NCBI GenBank assembly: GCA_963662895.1
Contig: OY759982.1
Location: forward strand, 496,001-560,000
DNA from: GWE2-42-39 sp963662895
GTDB lineage: Bacteria > Bacteroidota > Bacteroidia > Bacteroidales > Prolixibacteraceae
Length of the DNA: 64,000 nt
Direction of reading: 5' to 3'
Shown here: positions 36,179 through 43,149 of the stretch, piece after piece
Layout: each line of letters begins with the position of its first letter
Position numbering within the stretch: the first letter of the stretch is position 1
The notes under the pieces: model-generated
The model's database searches: none
What the model saw: the letters and a program-made list of their open reading frames with translations, nothing else
What the model was told of the DNA's origin: nothing
Program-made: the position numbers and the translations under genes

Positions 36179-36400
36179 TTAGTCTGGCGGATTTCCACTC
36201 GATTGTGCCGTTGTACTTAGTTTATGTTGGTTTTTAGAATCTTCTAATCTTTTTAATTTTACATCAATAGACTCAACTCCTTTTATAATCTCGTTAAACC
36301 CTTTCTTAAGTATAACAATTATGCCTCCAAGTAGAGTTCCTGTAGCTACAAGTGAAATTGTATCCATATCATTGTAAGTTTTTAATTCTTGTTGTGCCAT
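36179..36400 (-). CDS. Small hypothetical protein with one membrane segment
   Basis: A 73-aa protein: short polar N-terminus, one hydrophobic stretch (ISLVATGTLLGGIIVIL, about residues 15-31), then a charged, partly helical tail rich in Lys and Glu. No family recognised. It is the last gene of a tight three-gene run (start 6 bp after the neighbour's stop), which supports it being real. Confidence 0.45.
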   Translation of the reverse strand: MAQQELKTYNDMDTISLVATGTLLGGIIVILKKGFNEIIKGVESIDVKLKRLEDSKNQHKLSTTAQSSGNPPD

Positions 36401-36406
36401 TGTACT

Positions 36407-36772
36407 TTATTCTTCACTATTTATTTCATCCATTTCTTCATGTGTTACACCGTATGGAAATCCACCGCCAGTATATCCAATAATCATCGCAAAGTTTTCG
36501 TCACTTTCAAATCCGCATAAGGCGTTTAATTTATCTTCTCTTTTTTTCTTATATGAAAGCCTTTGCTGTCTAAGTGCCTCCATTGAATTTATCAGCTGCT
36601 TTTCATATTCTTCCGAAATGTCAACTCCAATCATTCGCAACTCCTTTACAGCACATAATTTGTCGACAGAGTATTTTTTTGAATATCCTTTAACAATATT
36701 GTTTCCTGAATATGTTCTTATCCAACTCTTGGCTGAACGAAGTCTGTATTCTCTTTTGGGAGTTTTTTTCAT
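36407..36772 (-). CDS. Conserved hypothetical protein (121 aa)
   Basis: A basic N-terminus with AKSWIRTYSGNNIVKGYSKK, a central coiled segment rich in Arg/Lys (YKKKREDKLNALCGF), and an end with GYTGGGFPYGVTHEEMDEIN. I associate this combination with uncharacterised proteins sporadically found in accessory regions of many bacteria, usually next to a small companion like the one just upstream. No catalytic motif seen. It starts 5 bp after the upstream gene's stop. Confidence 0.6.
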   Translation of the reverse strand: MKKTPKREYRLRSAKSWIRTYSGNNIVKGYSKKYSVDKLCAVKELRMIGVDISEEYEKQLINSMEALRQQRLSYKKKREDKLNALCGFESDENFAMIIGYTGGGFPYGVTHEEMDEINSEE

Positions 36773-36777
36773 TTAAT

Positions 36778-37032
36778 CTAATCAAAAGGTTCTTTGGGTA
36801 AAGCTAATAAATTCTTAATGTATCGTGCATTGTTATAAGGTTTTCCAAATTTCATAACATCAAATAATTCCACTGCTAAACATTGTCCAATCATTTGTCT
36901 GGTTTGGAAGTCATCAAATCCTTGTTTTCTTAATCTGTCAAATGTTGCTTTAGTCTCAGGAGGGTCATTATCCCTGAGTTGATTTTTTTCTTTCAGCAGC
37001 TTCTCCGGAAGCGCATTCTTCTCTTTCTCCAA
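36778..37032 (-). CDS. Small conserved hypothetical protein with replaced 5' end
   Basis: An 84-aa reading frame. The conserved part begins at DNDPPETKATFDRLRKQGFD and continues through AVELFDVMKFGKPYNNARYI to LPKEPFD. The N-terminal ELEKEKNALPEKLLKEK comes from a sequence also present at 39155-39220 in a different context, and the only start is TTG. The true 5' end was probably replaced by the repeat, so the gene may be truncated or translated from TTG. It precedes the 121-aa partner by 5 bp. Confidence 0.5.
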   Translation of the reverse strand: MEKEKNALPEKLLKEKNQLRDNDPPETKATFDRLRKQGFDDFQTRQMIGQCLAVELFDVMKFGKPYNNARYIKNLLALPKEPFD

Positions 37033-37287
37033 TTCAGGTTTGACGAGGTACCGCGTAAAGGGTGAAACGATTTTATAATTTCTTTATTTCTTCTTCAGAA
37101 AGCCTGGTATACTTACTGATCTCTGAAAGAGGAAGCCCGTCCTTTTTCATGGCGATTGCCGTTTCGATGGCACGTTTATATGCTCCTTCTTCCATTCCTT
37201 TTTTTATTCCCTCCTTTATTCCCTCCTTGCGGGCATAATTCAAGGCGTTCTGGTTATCCCATTTCCGTTTTAAACTGATATCGTACA
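36988..37287 (-). repeat. Direct repeat copy A (3' end of the Rpn gene)
   Basis: This 300-bp stretch is about 90 percent similar to 39155-39433. It includes the last 70 or so codons of the intact Rpn-like gene plus about 85 bp beyond its stop, reaching into the 84-aa ORF. Copy B lacks about 24 bp of the repeated IKEGIKKG coding region. Confidence 0.85.
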
Positions 37288-37966
37288 TTCTTTTTTCCTC
37301 CTTTGTCAGACTGCTGTAAGAAGCAATCTGAAATACTTTTTCAAATACCGGTTTACGTAAATATACCGGGACCTTTTTCATCCGGCTCATATTCTTCAGC
37401 ACATATAGCCAACGGTCCAAATCCGTTTCCAGGTCTTCCTCTGTCTTGACAAATTTAATTAATTCCAGGAATATATACCCCAGCTCTTGGTAAAAAACCT
37501 TCCCGCTATTTCTGTAACACAGGCAGATATCGTGCAGGTATTCCAGCTCGGGCGTACCGTCGAGTGAGAAGCTGTCAAGCAATGCCACCAGGTAAACCTC
37601 CCGGATATCATAGCTCCACTCTGCCCGTTTGCCCCTGGGGGCTTGTTCGCTGATCAGCCTGCTGGTGTAAAAGATCGCCCTCTTTTTGAAGTTCTCCTGT
37701 TTGGAGCGCTGGACTTCAATAATGAACTGCTCTCCCTTCTCCCCTGTACACAACAGGTCAAAGATGGCTCCCCCTTCTGTCAGGGTGTCTCCCGGATGCT
37801 CATTTTTACTGTAAACGAGGTCGACGATCTGTTTTTTCCCTTTGAAAACTTCATTGAGAAAGGCAATGAGCAGATCCTTGTTGGGTTCTTCTACGAATAT
37901 TCTTTTAAAGCCGAAATCGCTCAGCGGGTCGATAAAGGTTATTTCTTCCGGTTTTTGTCTGGACAT
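37073..37966 (-). CDS. Rpn-family PD-(D/E)XK nuclease (recombination-promoting)
   Basis: A 297-aa member of the PDDEXK_2 family often called putative transposase. An N-terminal FIDPLSDFGFKRIFVEE is followed by the nuclease core with Asp in GAIFDLLCTG and Glu/Gln in FIIEVQRSK. A helical C-terminus carries a short repeated charged stretch (EGIKEGIKKGMEEG) and ends SEEEIKKL. E. coli Rpn homologues promote RecA-independent recombination. Complete and in frame, but its 3' 200 bp recur as a degenerate copy at 39242-39433. Monocistronic or first of a run with the three small genes downstream. Confidence 0.88.
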   Translation of the reverse strand: MSRQKPEEITFIDPLSDFGFKRIFVEEPNKDLLIAFLNEVFKGKKQIVDLVYSKNEHPGDTLTEGGAIFDLLCTGEKGEQFIIEVQRSKQENFKKRAIFYTSRLISEQAPRGKRAEWSYDIREVYLVALLDSFSLDGTPELEYLHDICLCYRNSGKVFYQELGYIFLELIKFVKTEEDLETDLDRWLYVLKNMSRMKKVPVYLRKPVFEKVFQIASYSSLTKEEKRMYDISLKRKWDNQNALNYARKEGIKEGIKKGMEEGAYKRAIETAIAMKKDGLPLSEISKYTRLSEEEIKKL

Positions 37967-38244
37967 GATGGTGAAAAATTATAACAAAAGTAATCAAATC
38001 AATTAGATGTTGATAATTATTAAAAGCGAAATCGATTATAAATCGCTACCCCTTCGCTGATTCTTGGGTTGGGTTATATTAAAAACAGAGACCTTCACCG
38101 AGTCTGGGATAAAGGTGATTACAAATCCCCTCTTACTAAGATCAGGATTGCAAATCCTGACCAGCCGGGTGGATTCGAATGTACCAACCATATTGCCCAA
38201 CGTTTTTCCCGGTTTTGAATCCGTTTTGTTTTTATGGTTCATTA

Positions 38245-38278
38245 GGGCAACCACGAGGGATTGCCCCTACGGTTGCCC
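38245..38278. repeat. REP-like palindrome 1
   Basis: GGGCAACC pairs with GGTTGCCC around a GC-rich centre (ACGAGGGATTGCCCCTAC). This sequence type is a known dispersed palindrome in Bacteroidota and other genomes. Confidence 0.6.
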
Positions 38279-38366
38279 TTCGTTTCATCCGCATTATTTC
38301 CCATTGTTTTGTGGTTGTCCCGTTAATTGCCCCCGAGATATTGGATTGTGGGGGGGGATTTTATCA

Positions 38367-38388
38367 GGGCAGACACACAGGTCTGCCC
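38367..38388. repeat. REP-like palindrome 2
   Basis: GGGCAGAC pairs with GTCTGCCC around ACACAG. Translated on the minus strand it yields the GADLCVCPD peptide inside the transposase remnant, a well-known pattern for in-frame REP insertion in RAYT genes. Confidence 0.65.
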
Positions 38389-38506
38389 CTACATTGGGTA
38401 CGGCGATGTTTTCGATGATGCAACAAAAATGGTTAGGCATGATAACCATTTGATGGCATTTTTTACCGGGATATTTGTCTTCCAACCAGCCAGAGGAAAT
38501 TTTGAT

Positions 38507-39049
38507 TCAGTCTTTTTGTTTTCTGAACCCTATCGGATTGTGCGATTTTGCGACAAGCTTTTGTTTCAGGGCCAGTTGGCTTAAAGCGATATAGATGTCA
38601 TCAAATTTATCTTCGTTTTCTTCGCTGATTTCTTCCAGGGCCTTTATGCGTTCCTTAATTTTTTCCAATTCCCGGGAAAGGGATGAAGGAGAAGCCTGGA
38701 GCATATACTTCCGGATAGCGACAAAAGCTCGCATAATATTAATATTCACCTCAATGGCTTTATCCGAATTTAAGATACCACTTAACATTGCCAGACCTTG
38801 TTCTGTGAATGCGGAAGGAAGTTTCCTGGAACCGCCCCAACTTGAAGTCACAATTTGTGACTTCAAGATTTCCCATTCGGGCTGGGTGAGTTTAAACATA
38901 GAGTCAGAAGGGAATCTTTTGGAATTTCGTTTGACCGCCTGATTAAGCACTTTGGTTTCCACTTCGTATAGTTCGGCCAGATCGAAGTCCAGCATGATCT
39001 GCTGGCCCCGGATCTCATAAATTTTGCTTTGGATAACCTGTAATTCCAT
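38507..39049 (-). CDS. ORF6N domain protein
   Basis: A 180-aa protein with an ORF6N (KilA-N-related, DNA-binding) domain at residues 3-95: YEIRGQQIMLDFDLAELYEV, KRNSKRFPSDSMFKL and SAFTEQGLAMLSGIL. The C-terminal part is helical and charged (RELEKIKERIKALEEISEE). ORF6N proteins occur in phages, plasmids and mobile islands; the exact role is mostly unknown. Complete. It lies in the accessory island between two copies of the Rpn 3' repeat and next to the RAYT remnant. Confidence 0.9.
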   Translation of the reverse strand: MELQVIQSKIYEIRGQQIMLDFDLAELYEVETKVLNQAVKRNSKRFPSDSMFKLTQPEWEILKSQIVTSSWGGSRKLPSAFTEQGLAMLSGILNSDKAIEVNINIMRAFVAIRKYMLQASPSSLSRELEKIKERIKALEEISEENEDKFDDIYIALSQLALKQKLVAKSHNPIGFRKQKD

Positions 39050-39154
39050 TACTTAAAAATTTCCACTACTAATCAGAAGCATTGGAACAATACAAAAGAC
39101 GTCTTTTATTTTTTGGGGTGAACTCATTTTCTGTTTTATCAAAAGGTTTACTTC

Positions 39155-39433
39155 TTCTCTTTCAACAGCTTCTCCAGCAGCGCATTCTTCTCTTTCTCCA
39201 ACTCAGGTTTGACAGGGTACCGTGTAAAGGGTGAAACAATCTTATAATTTCTTTATTTCTTCTTCAGAAAGCCTGGTGTACTTACTGATCTCTGAAACAG
39301 GAAGCCCGTCTTTTTTTCATGGCAATTGCCGTTTCGATGGCACGCTTATATGCCCCCTCCTTTATTCCTTCCTTGCGGGCATAATTCAAGGCGTTCTGGT
39401 TATCCCATTTCCGTTTTAAACTGATATCGTACA
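39155..39433 (-). repeat. Direct repeat copy B
   Basis: Second copy of the 36988-37287 sequence, about 2.1 kb away in the same orientation, with about 24 bp missing and scattered substitutions. The ORF6N gene and the RAYT remnant lie between the copies, as expected for a composite rearrangement or an unequal duplication. Confidence 0.85.
39242..39433 (-). pseudogene. 3' fragment of a second Rpn-family gene
   Basis: Encodes the degenerate end of an Rpn-like protein (…AYKRAIETAIAMKK-like, then SEEEIKKL and stop at 39242-39244). One extra T in the run near 39310-39320 (cccgtctttttttcatgg versus cccgtcctttttcatgg in copy A) shifts the frame. No upstream part of the gene is present. Confidence 0.8.
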
Positions 39434-39721
39434 CGATTTTTTTTATCCGGATGTCGTGTTTTAATATTGATTTTATTAAATTAGCTAAAAATTAATTTTT
39501 CACCTGTGTGGGGTTGGACAAACAGGAAAAATCTAAAGTAAACAGAAGGAGAAGAATCAGGCGAAACAAAATTGAACGTTCTTTTCGGTGATTGCTTTTT
39601 TTCGGAAAAGGAGTCAGTATATATTTTGCTTCAAGGCCCCAAACGATATGCTAAATCAATAATTATCAGTACAGGTTCATAGCCGCCCAAAAGCTGTGAA
39701 AATTTCACAGGGCCCAATCCG
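39434..39721. other. AT-rich gap before the hairpin array
   Basis: No credible ORF. The only structured element seen is a 17-bp palindrome at 39694-39710. Together with 39722-39983 it forms the leader region of the DUF6261 gene. Confidence 0.5.
39694..39710. promoter_or_regulatory. Perfect 17-bp palindrome (operator-like)
   Basis: CTGTGAAAATTTCACAG, symmetric about one central base, 12 bp before the 41-bp array and 274 bp upstream of the DUF6261 start. Could be an operator or part of a hairpin; no regulator is implied by the sequence. Confidence 0.35.
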
Positions 39722-39927
39722 CTCGTCGGGAAGCTTTTTCAAAATGCAGAAGCTTCCCGCTGGTCGTCGGGGAGGTTTTTCAAAATGCAGAAGGTCCCCG
39801 CCGGTCGTCCTGAAGTTTTTTTAAAATGCAGAAGGTCCCGGACGGTCGTCGGGAAGGTTTTTCAAAATGTACAAGGTTCCCGCTGGTCGTCCTGAAGTTT
39901 TTTTTTAATGCAGAGGGTCGCTACCGC
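39722..39927. repeat. Five-copy 41-bp tandem hairpin array
   Basis: The word TCGTC recurs at 39723, 39764, 39805, 39846 and 39887, a strict 41-bp period. Each unit runs TCGTC, a GGGAAG- or CTGAAG-type arm, a TTTTTCAAAATGCAGA-like centre, then a complementary arm ending TCCCGCTGG or close. Copies 1, 2 and 4 keep pairing arms although their bases differ (CGGGAAGCTT/AAGCTTCCCG, CGGGGA/TCCCCG, CGGGAA/TTCCCG), which suggests selection on the stem. Copies 3 and 5 have lost most pairing. Ends 57 bp before the DUF6261 start codon. Confidence 0.88.
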
Positions 39928-39983
39928 CTGCCGGGAAAAAACAAAAACCGGAACATTTAATAAATTTTTTAAAACTAATCAAA

Positions 39984-40730
39984 ATGGAAATAAAAATTTT
40001 TTCGTCCTTGCATATAGCAGGGCTTTCGGTCGCAGACCTGTATTCGTTGAATAAATCAACTATCGAAATTGCGCAACCGCTTAAAGAAAACATTGGAGAT
40101 GTGCCAGGGGCAGCCCTCGCCTGGCTGGAAACTGCTAATACCGAAATGGGGGCCCAACTGAACAAACAATCGAAAAGCGGGCTAACCGGTGCACTGGCCG
40201 AAAAAGACAAAGACCGCGATGCCCGCTTTGCTGAAATTAAACGTAACATTTCTACAGCCATGGCAGGGCTCGATGCAACAAAAAGGGAGGCTGCCGAAAG
40301 CCTGAAATTGCTTTTCTGGCCATACTGGGAGACCGGGGAAAAGGCCATGAACACAGAAACCGCCCTGATCGCTGAGATGATCGGCAAGATCAATGCTTCG
40401 GAAAGTTTAACAAGCCAGGCCGAAACGATTGGCATCACTGCCATGCTGACCGGACTGGAAACTTCGAACAACGAGTTTGATACCCTGTACAAAGCGCGGA
40501 TCACGCAGGAAGCTGCCAAAGACACGACTTCGGCCAGCAGTCTGAAACCGGCCGCTGCCAAAAGTTACGAACAGTTTTGTACTGCTGTGGAACAGGCCGT
40601 AAGCTTTCTCCCTAATGAAACCCTGCTTACCCTGTTTAACCAAATGGACGAATTGCGCGGTAAATACGCCCTGTTGATTGACAAGACCGGTGACGGGGAC
40701 GATAATCCAGATGAACCGCAGACAGAATAG
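39984..40730 (+). CDS. DUF6261 family protein
   Basis: A 248-aa soluble protein without signal peptide. It is almost all alpha helix: IHIAGLSVADLYSL-like start, AALAWLETANTEMGAQLNKQ, LDATKREAAESLKLL and TAVEQAVSFLPNETLLTLFN. I recognise it as the Bacteroidota-specific DUF6261 family, of unknown function. It ends in an acidic tail (DDNPDEPQTE). A 41-bp hairpin array occupies its leader, and the next gene begins 18 bp after its stop, so the pair is probably co-transcribed. No catalytic signature seen. Confidence 0.75.
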   Translation: MEIKIFSSLHIAGLSVADLYSLNKSTIEIAQPLKENIGDVPGAALAWLETANTEMGAQLNKQSKSGLTGALAEKDKDRDARFAEIKRNISTAMAGLDATKREAAESLKLLFWPYWETGEKAMNTETALIAEMIGKINASESLTSQAETIGITAMLTGLETSNNEFDTLYKARITQEAAKDTTSASSLKPAAAKSYEQFCTAVEQAVSFLPNETLLTLFNQMDELRGKYALLIDKTGDGDDNPDEPQTE

Positions 40731-40748
40731 TTGCTGCTGACCAAAATT

Positions 40749-42023
40749 ATGAGGAGAAAAAAGAAAAGCAGTACAAACAAGCAAAGCAAACAGGAAAACC
40801 GGCATCAGCAGAATGAGTTTCATAAGAAGATGAAGCAAATGATCCTCCTGCTGGGAGATGCCCGGGCCCTCCATTTTTTGGATGCATACAGCCCGGATCA
40901 ATTGTTTCATATTCATTTGCGTCCGTATAAAATCATTAATCCAGGAGATAATCAATTGAAAGCCAGTCAAAAGACTCTTCGGGTGCTGAATAAGGAGTTA
41001 AATGAAATGTTGCGTCGCTCGTTTGTAAAGATCGGCAAACAACAAATACCGGTTTGTTTGTACGATTTCAGGATTTATGTTCAATCGTTATATTGGATGT
41101 GGCAGTACCGGCTGGGGCACGAGCCGGACCATGCAGAAGAAATTCGCTCCTGGTTTCCTGTATTCGGTGATGATTTTGACAAATATGTGGTGGACGCTTT
41201 TACTCAGGTTGAAAATCGTCTTGAAATGCTGGCTTTATTATATTCCGATTTTACCGGCAATTTCATCCGTTTTATTTTGCAGAAAAAGCCAAAAGACCAA
41301 TCACCTCATGATGTTTCGGCTTTTTACAATAATTATATTATCGAACAAAAGAACCCCGAAACAGAGTTGCTGGAGATTGATGGTCATAAACGGACCGTTT
41401 ACCGGATTTTCGTAAATATTAAACAAGCGTTTGTTCCATTAACACTTACTCCCGAAAAACTGGGAATTACGGGTATGTTACAGAAATTCCCGTTAAAGGT
41501 ATTTATTCAGCAACATGCCCTCGACCGGCTGAAAGAACGCTTAGGAAACTATTTTTTTGACCTCAGCTACATTTATGTTGTGGTGTCCATCCTTGAACAC
41601 CCAATTCCTGCCGGTGATGGAAAGGGGTTTTTATTCCCGCTTAAGTATGGTCGGTTTAATTTAGGTTATTTGAGTGGAGTTATTATTGGCGATAAACTGG
41701 TCATTCTCACATTTCTTTTTCTTACTAACAGCGGAACGCCCGAAGGAAAAAGGCTGCATGATTTAATCGGGCTTCAGAAAGAAGATAAAAAATACCTCGG
41801 AATCGATAAGTTAAGCACTTTCATTCGCTCTGATATCAGGCATGATGAAAAACTAAAGGGTCTGTTTTGCCAGGCGGGTTGTGGTGATTTGTTTAAAATG
41901 TCGGGAGCCGGCCTGTATGATCCAAATCAAAAAGAGATTTCCTGCGCTGCATACATCGCCCACTATTTGGGAATGGAGCAGACAGCCGGGACTCAAGAGA
42001 AGATCAGGCTTTTGATCCAATAA
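40749..42023 (+). CDS. Hypothetical protein paired with DUF6261
   Basis: A 424-aa protein of unknown family. The ATG at 40749 is chosen over a TTG at 40731. A Lys/Gln/Asn-rich N-terminus (RRKKKSSTNKQSKQENRHQQ) precedes a compact body with LYDFRIYVQSLYWMWQYRLG, AFTQVENRLEMLALLYSDF and IQQHALDRLKERLGNYFFD, followed by a beta-rich section (YGRFNLGYLSGVIIGDKLVI). No signal peptide or membrane segment. The HALDRLKERL motif is reminiscent of RelE/MqsR-type toxin folds, but the similarity is too short to assign. It lies 18 bp after DUF6261, suggesting a two-gene unit. Confidence 0.65.
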   Translation: MRRKKKSSTNKQSKQENRHQQNEFHKKMKQMILLLGDARALHFLDAYSPDQLFHIHLRPYKIINPGDNQLKASQKTLRVLNKELNEMLRRSFVKIGKQQIPVCLYDFRIYVQSLYWMWQYRLGHEPDHAEEIRSWFPVFGDDFDKYVVDAFTQVENRLEMLALLYSDFTGNFIRFILQKKPKDQSPHDVSAFYNNYIIEQKNPETELLEIDGHKRTVYRIFVNIKQAFVPLTLTPEKLGITGMLQKFPLKVFIQQHALDRLKERLGNYFFDLSYIYVVVSILEHPIPAGDGKGFLFPLKYGRFNLGYLSGVIIGDKLVILTFLFLTNSGTPEGKRLHDLIGLQKEDKKYLGIDKLSTFIRSDIRHDEKLKGLFCQAGCGDLFKMSGAGLYDPNQKEISCAAYIAHYLGMEQTAGTQEKIRLLIQ

Positions 42024-42165
42024 GGAATATTCAATAACCAACAAAAGAGAAGAGCAGGAGATGAGAAAGGGAGGCGGAAAAAAATCCCGAAGGGATGATA
42101 TTTTAATAACCCGGGGTAAGCGAGGCAGGAGCGCAACCCCGGGGTTGAATGCTAACGGAACAACC
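42024..42165. other. Spacer with dispersed repeat words
   Basis: Noncoding. Contains the motif tcccgaagggatgatattt and a GC-rich inverted element at 42107-42146. No ORF. Confidence 0.5.
42107..42146. repeat. GC-rich inverted element
   Basis: ACCCGGGGT (42109-42117) faces AACCCCGGGGTT (42135-42146) across gaagcgaggcaggagcgc-like sequence. Similar 'aaccccggg...gcgcaacccc' words are known dispersed intergenic repeats in Bacteroidota. Confidence 0.45.
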
Positions 42166-42570
42166 CCGGCCACGGTAGTTCGTCAAGAAAAGCAGTGCAG
42201 TTATATGGCCGGAAATGATGAAATGATAAAAAAAGCGATGTTCTATATTTGATTCATATACAAACTTTTGTAAAAGTTTGTCATAGGCAGTCCCCACCCA
42301 AAATTTATTGGGCATAATGAGGCAATGACAGGAAAGGTATCTGGAAGTCAAGTCCCCGGTTCACCGGAAGGTGAAAAGCAGGGATGGCCAGTCAAAGTAG
42401 TCCGGGCCGGCGAAGGCGGGAGCGGTTTTTGGCGGGTCTTCAGGGATGTGTGCCGGGAAGAAAAAACCGTGAGGCGGGCGGCAGGATGACTTTGACAAGA
42501 CTTTTCCTTCCTTTTGGTCGACTGCAAAAGGAAGGGCCCCGCCGGGCAGAGGCGAATACCAATAAGCAAT
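42166..42570 (+). repeat. Noncoding direct repeat, copy 1
   Basis: Shares ordered blocks with 42607-42953: ccggccacggtagttcgtca, agcgatgttnnatatttgattcatata-like, gcataatgaggcaatgacag, gtcaagtccccggttcaccg, gactttgacaagacttttnc, ttttggtcgactgcaaaagg and agaggcgaatacnaataag. Copy 1 carries an extra block of about 110 bp after ttcaccggaagg. It contains a hairpin cctttt...aaaagg around a GTCGAC site. Short ORFs inside it are not believed coding. Confidence 0.82.
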
Positions 42571-42606
42571 AAAAATTGTCAGGTTATTAAGAGAACGAAG
42601 AAAACA

Positions 42607-42953
42607 CCGGCCACGGTAGTTCGTCAAAAAAGCAGTGCAGTTGTATGCCCGGAAGTAATAAAATGCTGAAAAAAGCGATGTTTTGTATTTGTTTCATATA
42701 CAGACTTATGCAAAAATCTGTCATAGGCATGAGGAACGAAATCGGGAGAAGCAATCTCTTCAACCTGTTTGCATACCTCCATAGATAGTGGGCACCCATT
42801 ATGGCCATAATGAGGCTATGACAGGAAAGGTATCAGGAAGTCAAGTCCCCGGTTCACCGGAAGGAAGGATGACTTTGACAAGACTTTTTTTTTCTTTTGG
42901 TCGACTGCGAAAGGAAGGGCACCGCAGGCCAGAGGCGAATACAAATAAGCAAT
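42607..42953 (+). repeat. Noncoding direct repeat, copy 2
   Basis: Second copy of the 42166-42570 element, about 441 bp downstream in the same orientation, without the extra 110-bp block and with scattered substitutions. A strong hairpin follows at 42976-43011. Confidence 0.82.
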
Positions 42954-42975
42954 CTCATCGTCCTGTTACATCATT

Positions 42976-43011
42976 AAAGGAACCGTTCTTTTTTTAGAGA
43001 ACGGTTCCTTT
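42976..43011 (+). terminator. Strong hairpin before the AddB-like gene
   Basis: A perfect 14-bp stem (AAAGGAACCGTTCT and its complement) with a T-rich 8-nt loop. There is no long T-run after it on the plus strand (TTTCGC), so termination efficiency is uncertain; it still makes a clear boundary between the island and the core gene. Confidence 0.45.
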
Positions 43012-43055
43012 CGCACACATTCCTTGATTTTTACAGGAGGAAAAGTGGTTTAGAA

Positions 43056-43082
43056 TTGAACAGCCCTGTCTTTGTACCTTTG
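43056..43082 (+). promoter_or_regulatory. Bacteroidota-type promoter of the AddB-like gene
   Basis: TTG at 43056-43058, 16-bp spacer, TACCTTTG at 43075-43082, an exact TAnnTTTG -7 box inside the familiar TTTGTACCTTTG context. The -7 box is 68 bp upstream of the ATG at 43150. The -33 spacing is slightly short. Confidence 0.55.
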
Positions 43083-43149
43083 TATTTAAAGTTATTTTTT
43101 ATTTCATGTATCCTGAAAATAGATTTATCTTTAGCCTAAACGAAGTAAA

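Larger units (their letters stand above)
38184..38485 (-). pseudogene. REP-associated tyrosine transposase (RAYT) remnant
   Basis: The minus strand reads MVIMPNHFCCIIENI, where intact RAYT proteins have a PNHFHxI HUH-type motif (here the second His is replaced). It continues with VGADLCVCPDKIPPHN and, after a frame change near 38250-38290, with KTLGNMVGTFES, another RAYT segment. The catalytic C-terminal Tyr helix is not found. Two REP-like palindromes (38245-38278 and 38367-38388) lie inside the remnant. Confidence 0.65.

Noticed and set aside
38036..38254. 72-aa reading frame on the minus strand
   Set aside because: Its middle matches the RAYT remnant (KTLGNMVGTFES) but the rest is unrelated repeat sequence; treated as part of the degraded transposase region.
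39722..39927. CRISPR-like array
   Set aside because: The 41-bp units abut with no unique spacers, and no cas genes are near.
42384..42997. Short ORFs with shared MTLTRLF...ANTNK peptides
   Set aside because: The peptides follow from the two noncoding repeat copies; no start signals, and the frame is also open on the other strand.
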